Shown here: positions 24,506 to 31,989 of the stretch, piece after piece
Position numbering within the stretch: the stretch's first letter is position 1
Layout: every line of letters begins with the position of its first letter
Source: Fodinicurvata halophila
GTDB lineage: Bacteria > Pseudomonadota > Alphaproteobacteria > Kiloniellales > DSM-21159
Assembly (NCBI RefSeq): GCF_042651425.1
Contig: NZ_JBHSCW010000011.1
Coordinates: forward strand, 220,126-284,125
DNA length: 64,000 nucleotides
Reading direction: 5' to 3'
The notes under the pieces: model-generated
Told to the model about the DNA's origin: nothing
The model's input: only the letters and a program-made list of their open reading frames with translations
The model's database searches: none
Translations under genes and position numbers: made by a program

Positions 24506-24856
24506 ATGAAACGGATATTTGCAGACTCCCGATCCTGGGCCGGTCTGGCCACCGTCATTCTCCTGGCGATCGTGCAGCCGGCGCTTGCTCAAGAGAGCGG
24601 CGACCCGGAGCGCGGTGCCCATCTGGCGAACCAGTGCGCCGGCTGTCACGGCCCCTCCCCTCCCCAATGGGCCATTCCCGCCCTGCAGGGCATGGATCCG
24701 CAGCGCTTCACCGATCGCATGGCGGCCTATCGCAGCGGCAAGCGGGCACATCCCGCGATGACGGTTTTCGCGACCGCGCTCGACGAGGCCGATATTGCCG
24801 ACATCGCCGCCTACCTGGCCAAACAGGCAGATGAAACCGAAAGGAGCAGCCAATGA
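24506..24856 (+). CDS. fccA: Cytochrome c subunit of sulfide dehydrogenase (FccA-like)
   Basis: A 116-residue periplasmic monohaem cytochrome. The signal peptide MKRIFADSRSWAGLATVILL is cleaved near ALAQ; the haem site is CAGCHG at residues 45-50, and the distal Met is probably in HPAMTVFA. It overlaps the flavoprotein gene at ATGA, so the two subunits are translationally coupled. In flavocytochrome c sulfide dehydrogenase this subunit accepts electrons from the FAD subunit and passes them to the respiratory chain. The ATG at 24506 is chosen from the signal peptide and a GAGAGACAGG site. Confidence 0.88.
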   Translation: MKRIFADSRSWAGLATVILLAIVQPALAQESGDPERGAHLANQCAGCHGPSPPQWAIPALQGMDPQRFTDRMAAYRSGKRAHPAMTVFATALDEADIADIAAYLAKQADETERSSQ

Positions 24857-26118
24857 GAATGTCGCGGCGCAGTCTCATGGGGGCTCTCGCGGCTGGGGTC
24901 GGGACGCTTGCCGCACCCCGCGCTTCGTCCGGAAGCCGGCCGAAGGTGGTGGTCATCGGCGGTGGTTCGGGCGGGGCGACGGCGGCGCGTTACATCGCTC
25001 ACGACAGCGCCGCCGAGATAGAGGTCACCCTGATCGAGCCCACGCGCCAGTACTACACCTGTTATTTCTCCAATCTCTATATTGCCGGTTTCTGGGATTA
25101 TGACGATCTCGCCCACGGCTACGGACGGCTTGCCGCGCGTAACGGCATCAATGTGGTGCATGACTGGGCGGTGGCCGTCGACCGCGAGGCGCGGCAGGTG
25201 CGGCTGGCGGGCGGTTCCGCTCTGCCCTATGACCGTCTCGTCATCTCACCTGGCATCGATTTCGTCGAGGACAGCGTGCCCGGCTGGAGCGTTGCGGCCC
25301 AGAACGCGATGCCCCATGCCTATCGGGCCGGCAGCCAGACTCGGCTACTGCGCGACCAGCTCATGGAGATGCGCGAGGGCGGGGTCTTCTGCCTGGTGGC
25401 ACCGCCCCATCCCTATCGCTGTCCGCCCGGGCCCTATGAGCGGATCTGCATGGTCGCCCATCTGCTGAAACAGCGGAACCCCAAAGCGAAGATCCTGCTG
25501 GTGGATCCGAAACCCGGCTTTCCCAAGCAGGCTCTGTTCGAGGAAGCCTGGCAACGACACTACGGCGGCATGATCGAGCGGATTGGCCCGGAGTCTGGCT
25601 CCAGCACAATCAGTGTCGACCCGGACACCATGACCGTGGATATCGACGGACACTCGGAAACCGTCGATGTCTGCAACGTCATTCCGGCGCAGAAGGCCGG
25701 CCATATTGCCGAGGTCGCCGGGCTGACCGATGATTCCGGCTGGGCCCCGGTACACCCCGGGGACATGACCAGCCGCCGAGACACCGCGATACACGTGCTG
25801 GGCGACGCGGCCGACCAGGGAGACATGCCGAAATCGGGGTTTGCGGCCAACAGCCAGGCCAAGGTCGCCGCCAATGCGATCTGCCACGCACTCCTCGGCC
25901 AGCGGGCGTTCCCGGCACGTTACATGAACACCTGCTGGTCGCTCCTGGGGCCGGAGGACGGCGTCAAGGTCGGTGCCGTCTATGAACCGAAGGACGGCCG
26001 CATTCGCACCGTCGACAGCTTCATCAGCACTCGCGACGAGGACGCACAGACCCGTCAGGCCACCTTCCGGGAAAGCGTCGACTGGTACCACGCCATCACC
26101 ACAGACATGTTCTCGTGA
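24853..26118 (+). CDS. fccB: Flavocytochrome c sulfide dehydrogenase, flavoprotein subunit
   Basis: A 421-residue FAD enzyme exported by the Tat route (MSRRSLMGALAAG after two extra residues, with the RR motif). FAD-binding VVVIGGGSGGATAARYI follows near residue 32. Cysteines in QYYTCYFSNLY and ARYMNTCWSLL, plus RCPPGPYERIC, are the family's flavin-linked and redox-active residues. The C-terminal domain contains the FCSD-type SLLGPEDGVKVGAVY. It oxidises sulfide to zero-valent sulfur in the periplasm. It ends one base before the convergent HxlR gene. Confidence 0.93.
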   Translation: MRMSRRSLMGALAAGVGTLAAPRASSGSRPKVVVIGGGSGGATAARYIAHDSAAEIEVTLIEPTRQYYTCYFSNLYIAGFWDYDDLAHGYGRLAARNGINVVHDWAVAVDREARQVRLAGGSALPYDRLVISPGIDFVEDSVPGWSVAAQNAMPHAYRAGSQTRLLRDQLMEMREGGVFCLVAPPHPYRCPPGPYERICMVAHLLKQRNPKAKILLVDPKPGFPKQALFEEAWQRHYGGMIERIGPESGSSTISVDPDTMTVDIDGHSETVDVCNVIPAQKAGHIAEVAGLTDDSGWAPVHPGDMTSRRDTAIHVLGDAADQGDMPKSGFAANSQAKVAANAICHALLGQRAFPARYMNTCWSLLGPEDGVKVGAVYEPKDGRIRTVDSFISTRDEDAQTRQATFRESVDWYHAITTDMFS

Positions 26119-26119
26119 G

Positions 26120-26830
26120 TCAGGTGGCCTGCATCCGCGGCGGTTGGCTTGCGGCTTCGACGATCACGGAGAGCTGCAACAGGCGGCTGAAGTTCCGGCG
26201 TAGGTCCGCGTCGCCATGCAGAACGATCTCGTCGTTTGCCATGGCCCGTCCCAGAGATGTCTTGCCGATCCAGACCTGGCTCATCACCGGAACCGTGGTC
26301 AGGACATAGAGATCAACCTCGAAACCCGGATCCGATTGGCAGAGGTCGATCGCCCCGTCCTCGATCAACAGCCACCAGCGGCGCATTTCGGCAGGCGCAT
26401 CCTGGTATTCGAACTGCAGGACGGTGCGGGGCTTTTCCAGACAGCTGGTATCGATACGGCGCCGCATGTCCCACATCAGCACACCGGCATCCCAGTCGGG
26501 ACCTTCCAGTGCGCTTTCCACCCAGCGCTGGCCCCAGATGCCCATGGAGACGATGATCGGGCGCAGGTCCTCACCCGCCTGGGTCAACTGATAGCTCGCA
26601 CTCTTCGACTCCTCCGCCGACACATGTTCCACGATGCCCGCAGCCTGGAGTTCCTTCAGGCGCTTCGACAGCAACGCTCGGGGCATCAACGGTACACCGC
26701 GGTGAATGTCGTTGAAGCGTGAACTGCCGCTGATCAGCTCGCGCAGGATCAGCGGCGTCCAGCGCGTGGCGAGGATCTCGGCGGCTTTCGCGACGGGACA
26801 GAACTGTCCGTACCCACTGTCCTCCGTCAT
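26120..26830 (-). CDS. HxlR-family transcriptional regulator with C-terminal SCP2-like region
   Basis: A 236-residue protein. Residues 1-110 form an HxlR winged helix (ILATRWTPLILRELISGSSRFNDIHRG-type core, split here as WTPLILREL and RFNDIHRGVPL, then LSKRLKELQAAGIVEHV). Residues 120-236 resemble an SCP2 sterol-carrier-like sensor. It converges on fccB with a one-base gap. It might control the methyltransferase divergent at 26995 or the sulfide genes; neither is proven. Its CPVAKAAEIL segment keeps the cysteine present in redox-sensing HxlR proteins. Confidence 0.85.
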   Translation of the reverse strand: MTEDSGYGQFCPVAKAAEILATRWTPLILRELISGSSRFNDIHRGVPLMPRALLSKRLKELQAAGIVEHVSAEESKSASYQLTQAGEDLRPIIVSMGIWGQRWVESALEGPDWDAGVLMWDMRRRIDTSCLEKPRTVLQFEYQDAPAEMRRWWLLIEDGAIDLCQSDPGFEVDLYVLTTVPVMSQVWIGKTSLGRAMANDEIVLHGDADLRRNFSRLLQLSVIVEAASQPPRMQAT

Positions 26831-26994
26831 CGGATCGCCTCCCGGCTTCTCCGTGGAGTCCCGAACTGCGTAACCTCTGCAGTCGACCGCCCGAAGTTCA
26901 CATTGTGAACTGGATGGATGCGGGCGGGCTCGGGAATGCTGTCACCCTATCGCAGGTTTTCCTGCGCTGTATATCACTTTCGAAGGAGATGACG

Positions 26995-27825
26995 ATGACG
27001 ACAGCAACGGAACATCCGAACTCAGTCATCCGCAGCCACAACGAAACGCCGTCGGCCACCTGGTCGAGTGCCGGCCGCGCCTATGACGAGATCAGTCGCG
27101 GCATCCTCGACGCGATCGAGCACTGCATCAACCGCCTCGCACCGGCCGCCGGCGAGCGGCTTCTGGATGTCGCCACGGGCACGGGCTGGACGGCCCGGCG
27201 CCTCGCCGAACGCGGATTCCATGTCACGGGCGTGGATTTCGCACCCGACATGCTGTCCACGGCGCAGGAGATCGCCGCCGTCCGCAATCTCGATATCCCC
27301 TTCGACCTGGGCGATGCCGAGGCGCTGCCCTATCGGGACGCCTCCTTCGATGCGGTCATCTCGACCTTCGGCGTCATGTTCGTGCAGCGGCCCGAGGACG
27401 CCGCTGCCGAGCTGTCGCGGGTCTGCCGGCCCGGCGGCCGGCTGGCGCTGGCCACCTGGACGCCCGATGGAAACGTCTTCGAGATGTTCAAGATCATGAA
27501 GGGTTACATGCCCGCCCCCACAGGATCGCCGCCGCCTTCGCCCTTCGAATGGGGCAAACCGGAGCGTCTGGAAGAACTCCTGGGTGAGGCCTTCGAGCTC
27601 AGGTTCGAGCGCGGCACCTCCTTCTATCGCGAACCGGATGGCCAGGCGGCTTGGGAGACCTTCCTCAACGGTTACGGTCCCCTTCATACCCTGTCGGGCA
27701 AGCTGGAGGCCGGCCAGCTCGAAGCACTCAAGCGGGACTGGATCGCCTTCCACGACGGCTTCGCCACCGAACTGGGTATCTGTGTGCCTCGCGACTACTG
27801 GGTCGTCGTGGGCACCCGACGCTAA
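26995..27825 (+). CDS. Class I SAM-dependent methyltransferase
   Basis: A 276-residue soluble enzyme of the UbiE/Methyltransf_25 type: GERLLDVATGTGWTARRLA, VTGVDFAPDML, DLGDAEALPYRDASFD and CRPGGRLALATWTPDG. The second ATG at 26995 is preferred over 26989 because the AAGGAG site at 26983-26988 then has normal spacing. It is divergent from the HxlR gene, whose product is a plausible regulator. Substrate unknown. The next gene downstream is a pseudogene. Confidence 0.87.
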   Translation: MTTATEHPNSVIRSHNETPSATWSSAGRAYDEISRGILDAIEHCINRLAPAAGERLLDVATGTGWTARRLAERGFHVTGVDFAPDMLSTAQEIAAVRNLDIPFDLGDAEALPYRDASFDAVISTFGVMFVQRPEDAAAELSRVCRPGGRLALATWTPDGNVFEMFKIMKGYMPAPTGSPPPSPFEWGKPERLEELLGEAFELRFERGTSFYREPDGQAAWETFLNGYGPLHTLSGKLEAGQLEALKRDWIAFHDGFATELGICVPRDYWVVVGTRR

Positions 27826-27869
27826 GGCAGTGTCTTCAAACCGCTCCTGATAGAAACGGAGGAGAGAAA

Positions 27870-28360
27870 TACCCTTTACATCCATCCTCTCGCCTACGCT
27901 CGCGCCCATTGCCGTGGGCGTTCTGGCGTTCAGCGCCTTGGCCGAGGCCAAGGCGAGACGGAACCGATCACCGTAACGTCCATATCCGAACGCCACACCT
28001 TCACCGACGAGGTGGCCGCATAGCTCATGCTGACCCCTGAGGGCCTTGAGGAGAAGACCATCGAGTTCGACTACGTCTCGAACGTCGTGGTGGCAGAGAT
28101 CGCCATCCAGCCGGGCGCCGTTTTCCCTGGCATATAACACACCTGGCCCCCCTTCTTGCTCCCATCACTCAGGTCGAGTTGATCTACGTCTACGCCGAGG
28201 ATTGTGGAACGCCCCTATCCCACGGGCACGGCCTTCGTCGACCCCGCCTTCGACAACGCCTACACGGCCTTCAATCCCAGTGCCGAGGAGGCCGTCGTCA
28301 TGGCAACCTTCCTGGACGCACCGGACGAAGGAAAGCGCACCATTCCCATCGACGAGGACG
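27870..28360 (+). pseudogene. Decayed secreted cupin-domain protein
   Basis: Cupin-like fragments can be read across three frames. They include a signal-like piece LAPIAVGVLAFSALAEA, then EPITVTSISERHTFTDEVAA followed by an in-frame TAG, then VVVAEIAIQPGAVFP, a shifted WHITHLAPLLAPITQ, VELIYVYAEDC, and finally TGTAFVDPAFDNAYTAFNPS and EEAVVMATFLDAPDEG. At least one nonsense mutation and three frameshifts are needed to join them. No intact copy is in the window. The gene probably encoded a small exported metal-binding cupin. Confidence 0.8.
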
Positions 28361-28449
28361 AAGGGGAGCGGAGCTGGAAAAGGAATGCGGCATTGATCCC
28401 TGAGCTAATTCCCCACGGCGCAGGCATGACCCTTTTCTTAAAAATGCGG

Positions 28450-28720
28450 TAGGATGCAGAACCAGAGGAAAACAGCTACCTCCAAGGCACCCTACATGGC
28501 GAAAAAAATTAGGAAACTATCCAGGCCTTTCAGCACCAACTTCCGTCAGCACACTATTTTATTAAGACATGCTTCTGCCGAAATGTTTCGTGCTACAATT
28601 TTGGTATGCTCCTGATCCCGAATGGGTCACGGGAAATACAAATATTAACCAATATTATATAATAATTAATCATTATTCTCACGATACAGGTTTTTATTAA
28701 GTATAATTTATTTAATAATC
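28450..28720. other. AT-rich left flank of a two-gene island
   Basis: Base composition drops sharply here to runs such as TTAACCAATATTATATAATA, very different from the GC-rich DNA on either side. No gene is seen. AT-rich inverted stretches (TTAATAA and TTATTAA around 28696-28716) lie just after the stop of the HEPN gene and may form its weak transcript end. No integrase, tRNA or clear direct repeat marks the boundary. Confidence 0.6.
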
Positions 28721-29479
28721 TTAGAAGAATTTTTGAATTACATTTCGCGTAAGATCTTCTATAAAATCAATGGTCTTCATCTTTGAGAGCTCAATGTCTG
28801 AAGGATGCGCGGCCGTATTCCTTATCTCAATCCTTTGGTCTAAGATTTTCTTTACATCACCCGAGATAATACGCGCTTGACGGCAAAGCAATAAAAACGC
28901 GCGCTCAGGGATATCGCTGAAGTCAGACCTATTTTCGATTTTGGAAACCTTGACAGATTTGTCCTTGTTGGTGGCTAAAGCAGCATTAAATTCCGATAGT
29001 TTATGTTGGAATATATATTCATAGAGACGGCAAAGTGTTAAATTCCAGCACATTACAATGGCAGCGCGATTAGCACCTGCTTCAAAACATGCTACTGTTT
29101 CTTCGAAAAACCTGAGTTCGGAGCCTTCTGGGAAGTTCTTTTCGAGGTTTCGTAGTTCCACGCTGGTTTGTCGCTCTAAACGGTCGTCACCGAGCTTTTG
29201 TGATAAACACTCGCGATAAGACTTCTCCAAACGATATCCATTTTTCGTTTTTATGTATCGGGGAGATTTCCCTTTTGCGCCTTCCGAAAGATGAGCGCTT
29301 AACCGAGCTGGTACAGAAAGGTCGCAGAGCTCGAAACATTCTCGGATATCTTTAAGAGATAATACGCTGTATTCCTCCTCTATCTGGAGGAAATACGCGA
29401 ACATATCTATCTGATCCCGTTGTAATAAGGTATCACGTTCGGTGATAGAATTGTAAAAACGTTCTGCTCTCGAGTTCAT
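28721..29479 (-). CDS. HEPN-type protein with wHTH-like N-terminus, probable RNase toxin
   Basis: A 252-residue protein in AT-rich DNA. Residues 20-95 look like a small winged-helix module (DQIDMFAYFL, SLKDIRECFE, SPRYIKTKNGYRLEK). Residues 115-250 are all-helical and contain RNTAAH at 220-225, the Rx4H catalytic motif of HEPN ribonucleases. The preceding ILDQRIEI and following PSDIELSK fit HEPN helix ends. It follows the partner gene by 8 bases, so they form an operon. I do not recognise a named system. Toxin or abortive-infection function is inference from the HEPN motif, composition and pairing. Confidence 0.75.
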   Translation of the reverse strand: MNSRAERFYNSITERDTLLQRDQIDMFAYFLQIEEEYSVLSLKDIRECFELCDLSVPARLSAHLSEGAKGKSPRYIKTKNGYRLEKSYRECLSQKLGDDRLERQTSVELRNLEKNFPEGSELRFFEETVACFEAGANRAAIVMCWNLTLCRLYEYIFQHKLSEFNAALATNKDKSVKVSKIENRSDFSDIPERAFLLLCRQARIISGDVKKILDQRIEIRNTAAHPSDIELSKMKTIDFIEDLTRNVIQKFF

Positions 29480-29487
29480 TGGTTATA

Positions 29488-30060
29488 TCAGGCGCGCTCT
29501 AGCTCGTAATTAAACGCATTTTCGCCTATATTTGTGACCGATATTTCATCAAGTGTTTCAAATTGAATATACGTTGGTTTGTTTTTTGTGTCGTAAAGCG
29601 CTTGTGAAAAGTATTTAGGCAATTTCTCATTCAATGCACGAAAACACGTATAAATTTGATCCGCATTACAAGGAGAAATACCTTTAGATTCTAAAAATTT
29701 ACAAAACACTAGTATTTTTGTATAGTTATTGCTTAGCTTAAATTTATCTTTAAATTCTTTTAATCCCTCAATTTCAAGTTTTGGATCAACCTTAGGAGAG
29801 TACTTTGTGTTGGTAGATTTTCCAGAAGAACTTGATTTTGACGATTTAGTGCGACGTCCGGACTTGCTCTTACTGGCGGCAGTTTCGGCACCTAGATTTG
29901 TGTCTTGTTGAGGTTCAGGCGCGCTATTGTAATCTGTCGTCTCTTCTAATTTGGTTACAATAGTAGACTTAAAGTCTGCGTAGACCGTTTTGACAAATTC
30001 TGGATCACCTTCAACGTCAATAATGCCTTGGTGTATGTTCACGTGTAGCTTTGTTGTCAT
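29488..30060 (-). CDS. Partner protein of the HEPN gene, 190 aa, unknown function
   Basis: I do not recognise a named family. Residues 1-40 (LHVNIHQGIIDVEGDPEFVK) suggest a small beta-rich domain. Residues 50-95 are a disordered Ser/Lys/Thr-rich linker. Residues 100-190 form a helical module (YTKILVFCKFLES, ADQIYTCFRAL, KPTYIQFETL) that resembles the N-terminal module of the HEPN protein downstream. The start at 30060 has a GGGAAGG site. Composition is AT-rich like its partner, a sign of acquisition. It could be the sensor or antitoxin of the pair (inference). Confidence 0.7.
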   Translation of the reverse strand: MTTKLHVNIHQGIIDVEGDPEFVKTVYADFKSTIVTKLEETTDYNSAPEPQQDTNLGAETAASKSKSGRRTKSSKSSSSGKSTNTKYSPKVDPKLEIEGLKEFKDKFKLSNNYTKILVFCKFLESKGISPCNADQIYTCFRALNEKLPKYFSQALYDTKNKPTYIQFETLDEISVTNIGENAFNYELERA

Positions 30061-30294
30061 TTTGCGCCTTCCCCCAGATGGTAGCCCCAACCCCACTAGA
30101 GTACATCATATGGTACGAATTCGCCTGAGTCGAGATGTTCGGTTGTCTCACAGATAAGTTGTTCGCGTGCACTTGACCCGCGATCAAGTTAGGTTTTACT
30201 GGGAGGTTTTCCGGTACCACACTTTGTTTGAAAAGGTGATGACAGGCGTACCGAGAGTTCAAATCCATGTGAGATCGTCTACTCTCGATTTGCC

Positions 30295-31161
30295 TCAGGT
30301 GGGCTCGTCCTGCCCGAAAACACATCGCTCTGCGAACGCGGCAAGGTCCGCGGCGAAGCGCGCCGGCTCCTCGAGGTGGGGGGCGTGACCCGATTGGGAA
30401 TAGGTCCGGCTTTGCGCGTTCGCCATGCGTGCAGCCAGCCAGTCCATCGTCTCCGCCGGATAGAGCCGGCTGTGTGCGCCACGTGTGAGAAACACGGGAA
30501 TGTCGATCGCCGAACAGGTCTCGCGGAAATCCGCCGTGGCCAGAGCGTGCCAGAGCAGCGCCATCGCTTCGGGGTCACTGTCCAGCATGCTGCACTGCAG
30601 ATCCTTCGCCATGGGAGTTTCCGCATCGGCGAAGACGCGTGGCGCCATGCGCTCGACCACCTGCGGCCAGTCCTCGCTCATGCGCTCGGCGACCGCAGCC
30701 GTTTCCTTCGGTGAGCCGGCCCCGATCAGGCCCAGGTCCCAGCCGGGCCCTCTCGCAACCCGCGGTGCCATGTCCTCGACGACCAGGCCGGCGAAACGCC
30801 CCTGGCCGTGGCGCGCGACGGCGGAAAAGAGCACCGCCGCACCCATCGACCAGCCCAGCGCCACCACCGGCTGCCCCGCCGCATGATCGATCAGGTGCAC
30901 CGCATCATCGGCAAGATCATCAAGAGGATCCGTCGCCTCCCGTACGTCCGGGAAGGCACACGCCGCCGATTGACCGTGCCCGCGCTGATCGGGAATGATG
31001 ACGCGAAATCGCTCCTTCAGGCGGTCAGCCAGCCCGTCGAAACTGTGGCCGTCACAGCCAAAGCCGTGCAGGAGCAGCAGCGGCGGGCCTTCCCCCAGCA
31101 CACGATAGTGCAGTGGAGGTCCGTCACCCATCGGCAGGGCTTTCCCCGGCGTTTCGCTCAA
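30295..31161 (-). CDS. Alpha/beta-fold hydrolase
   Basis: A 288-residue soluble enzyme. It has the oxyanion-loop LLLLHGFGCDGHSFDG, nucleophile elbow GWSMGAAV (Ser in G-x-S-x-G form), acid region around VFLTRGAHSRLYP and the catalytic His in QSGHAPHLEEP. It is a general esterase/lipase/epoxide-hydrolase-like protein whose substrate cannot be read. It is divergent from the TetR-led CoA-ligase operon across the palindrome at 31244-31263, so both may be under the TetR protein. Its stop borders the AT-rich island. Confidence 0.87.
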   Translation of the reverse strand: MSETPGKALPMGDGPPLHYRVLGEGPPLLLLHGFGCDGHSFDGLADRLKERFRVIIPDQRGHGQSAACAFPDVREATDPLDDLADDAVHLIDHAAGQPVVALGWSMGAAVLFSAVARHGQGRFAGLVVEDMAPRVARGPGWDLGLIGAGSPKETAAVAERMSEDWPQVVERMAPRVFADAETPMAKDLQCSMLDSDPEAMALLWHALATADFRETCSAIDIPVFLTRGAHSRLYPAETMDWLAARMANAQSRTYSQSGHAPHLEEPARFAADLAAFAERCVFGQDEPT

Positions 31162-31243
31162 ACCCTTCTCCCAGCTTGCCGTCCTTCGCTCCCTGCGGAC
31201 AACCGAGCGAATTGACAGGACCTAATGAGCGGCCTTAGTATAA

Positions 31244-31263
31244 ACATGACAGTTGAGTCATGT
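31244..31263. promoter_or_regulatory. Palindrome between hydrolase and TetR operon
   Basis: ACATGAC-AGTTGA-GTCATGT has perfect 7-bp arms. It lies 83 bases before the hydrolase start and about 97 bases before the TTG chosen for tetR. Position and symmetry fit the autoregulatory operator of a TetR repressor controlling both directions. It also argues against the in-frame ATG at 31246 as the start of tetR. Confidence 0.6.
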
Positions 31264-31359
31264 CTCATAATAAGAAAACGCACGACAGCGGAAATTGCAA
31301 GCCGAGGCCATCGCGCCGGCAACCGCTGTCACGGGACGGAACACTTTGGGAGCCGCGCC

Positions 31360-31989
31360 TTGGACCAGGCCCTGCCGGAACTGAACAACCCGCCAAAGAC
31401 GCGACGCGGCGCGCGCACCGTGCGCAAGCTGCTGGACGCGGCGCAGGAGGAGTTCGGCAGCAAGGGCTTCCACGAGGCCTCGGTTGCCGGCATCACCTCG
31501 GCGGCCGGCACCGCCCAGGGCACCTTCTATATCTATTTCGCCAGCAAGGAGGAGCTGTTCCGCACGCTGGTCTTCGATCTCGGCCGGCGGCTGCGCGACT
31601 TCCTGACCGAGAACGTGGACGAGACGACCGACCGCCTGACCGCCGAAGCGCAGGGCATGGAAGCCTTCATCCGCTTCGTGCGGCTCTACCCGGATCTCTA
31701 TCGCATCGTCCTTGAGGCACAGTTCGTCGACCCCGAGGCCTTCCGCCTCTACTTCCAGGATTTCGGTGCGGCCTATCGCGCGCGCTGCGAAGCGGCTGCG
31801 ACACGCGGCGAAATCCGTGTCCAGGACGCCGACGCCGAGAGCTGGGCGCTGATGGGCATCTCGCTCTTTCTCGGCCTGCGCTACGGCATCTGGGAGGCGG
31901 AGCGCGACCCGGGCCCCGTGGTCGCCAGCGTGATGGACATGATCGCCAACGGCCTCAAGCCACGACCCGGCGAAGGAGGTACGGCATGA
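31360..31989 (+). CDS. TetR/AcrR-family repressor
   Basis: A 209-residue regulator. The helix-turn-helix is at residues 20-65 (KLLDAAQEEFGSKGFHEASV, GTFYIYFASKEELF). The C-terminal domain is a typical all-helical ligand pocket. I choose the TTG at 31360 because it has a GGGAG site 7 bases upstream and lies beyond the palindrome; longer in-frame starts give non-TetR sequence. Its stop overlaps the crotonase gene by 4 bases, so it is the first gene of an operon for acyl-CoA metabolism. The ligand is probably an acyl-CoA or its free acid (inference). Confidence 0.85.
   Translation: MDQALPELNNPPKTRRGARTVRKLLDAAQEEFGSKGFHEASVAGITSAAGTAQGTFYIYFASKEELFRTLVFDLGRRLRDFLTENVDETTDRLTAEAQGMEAFIRFVRLYPDLYRIVLEAQFVDPEAFRLYFQDFGAAYRARCEAAATRGEIRVQDADAESWALMGISLFLGLRYGIWEAERDPGPVVASVMDMIANGLKPRPGEGGTA

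Noticed and set aside
28204..28452. Short open frame of 82 codons as an independent gene
   Set aside because: Its sequence is the C-terminal part of a cupin whose earlier parts lie upstream in other frames. It has no ribosome site and is part of the pseudogene.
30061..30294. Possible tRNA or attachment site at the right flank of the AT-rich island
   Set aside because: A GAGAGTTCAAATC stretch near 30253 recalls a T-loop, but the stem does not pair and no acceptor or anticodon arms are found. No direct repeat matching the left flank was seen.
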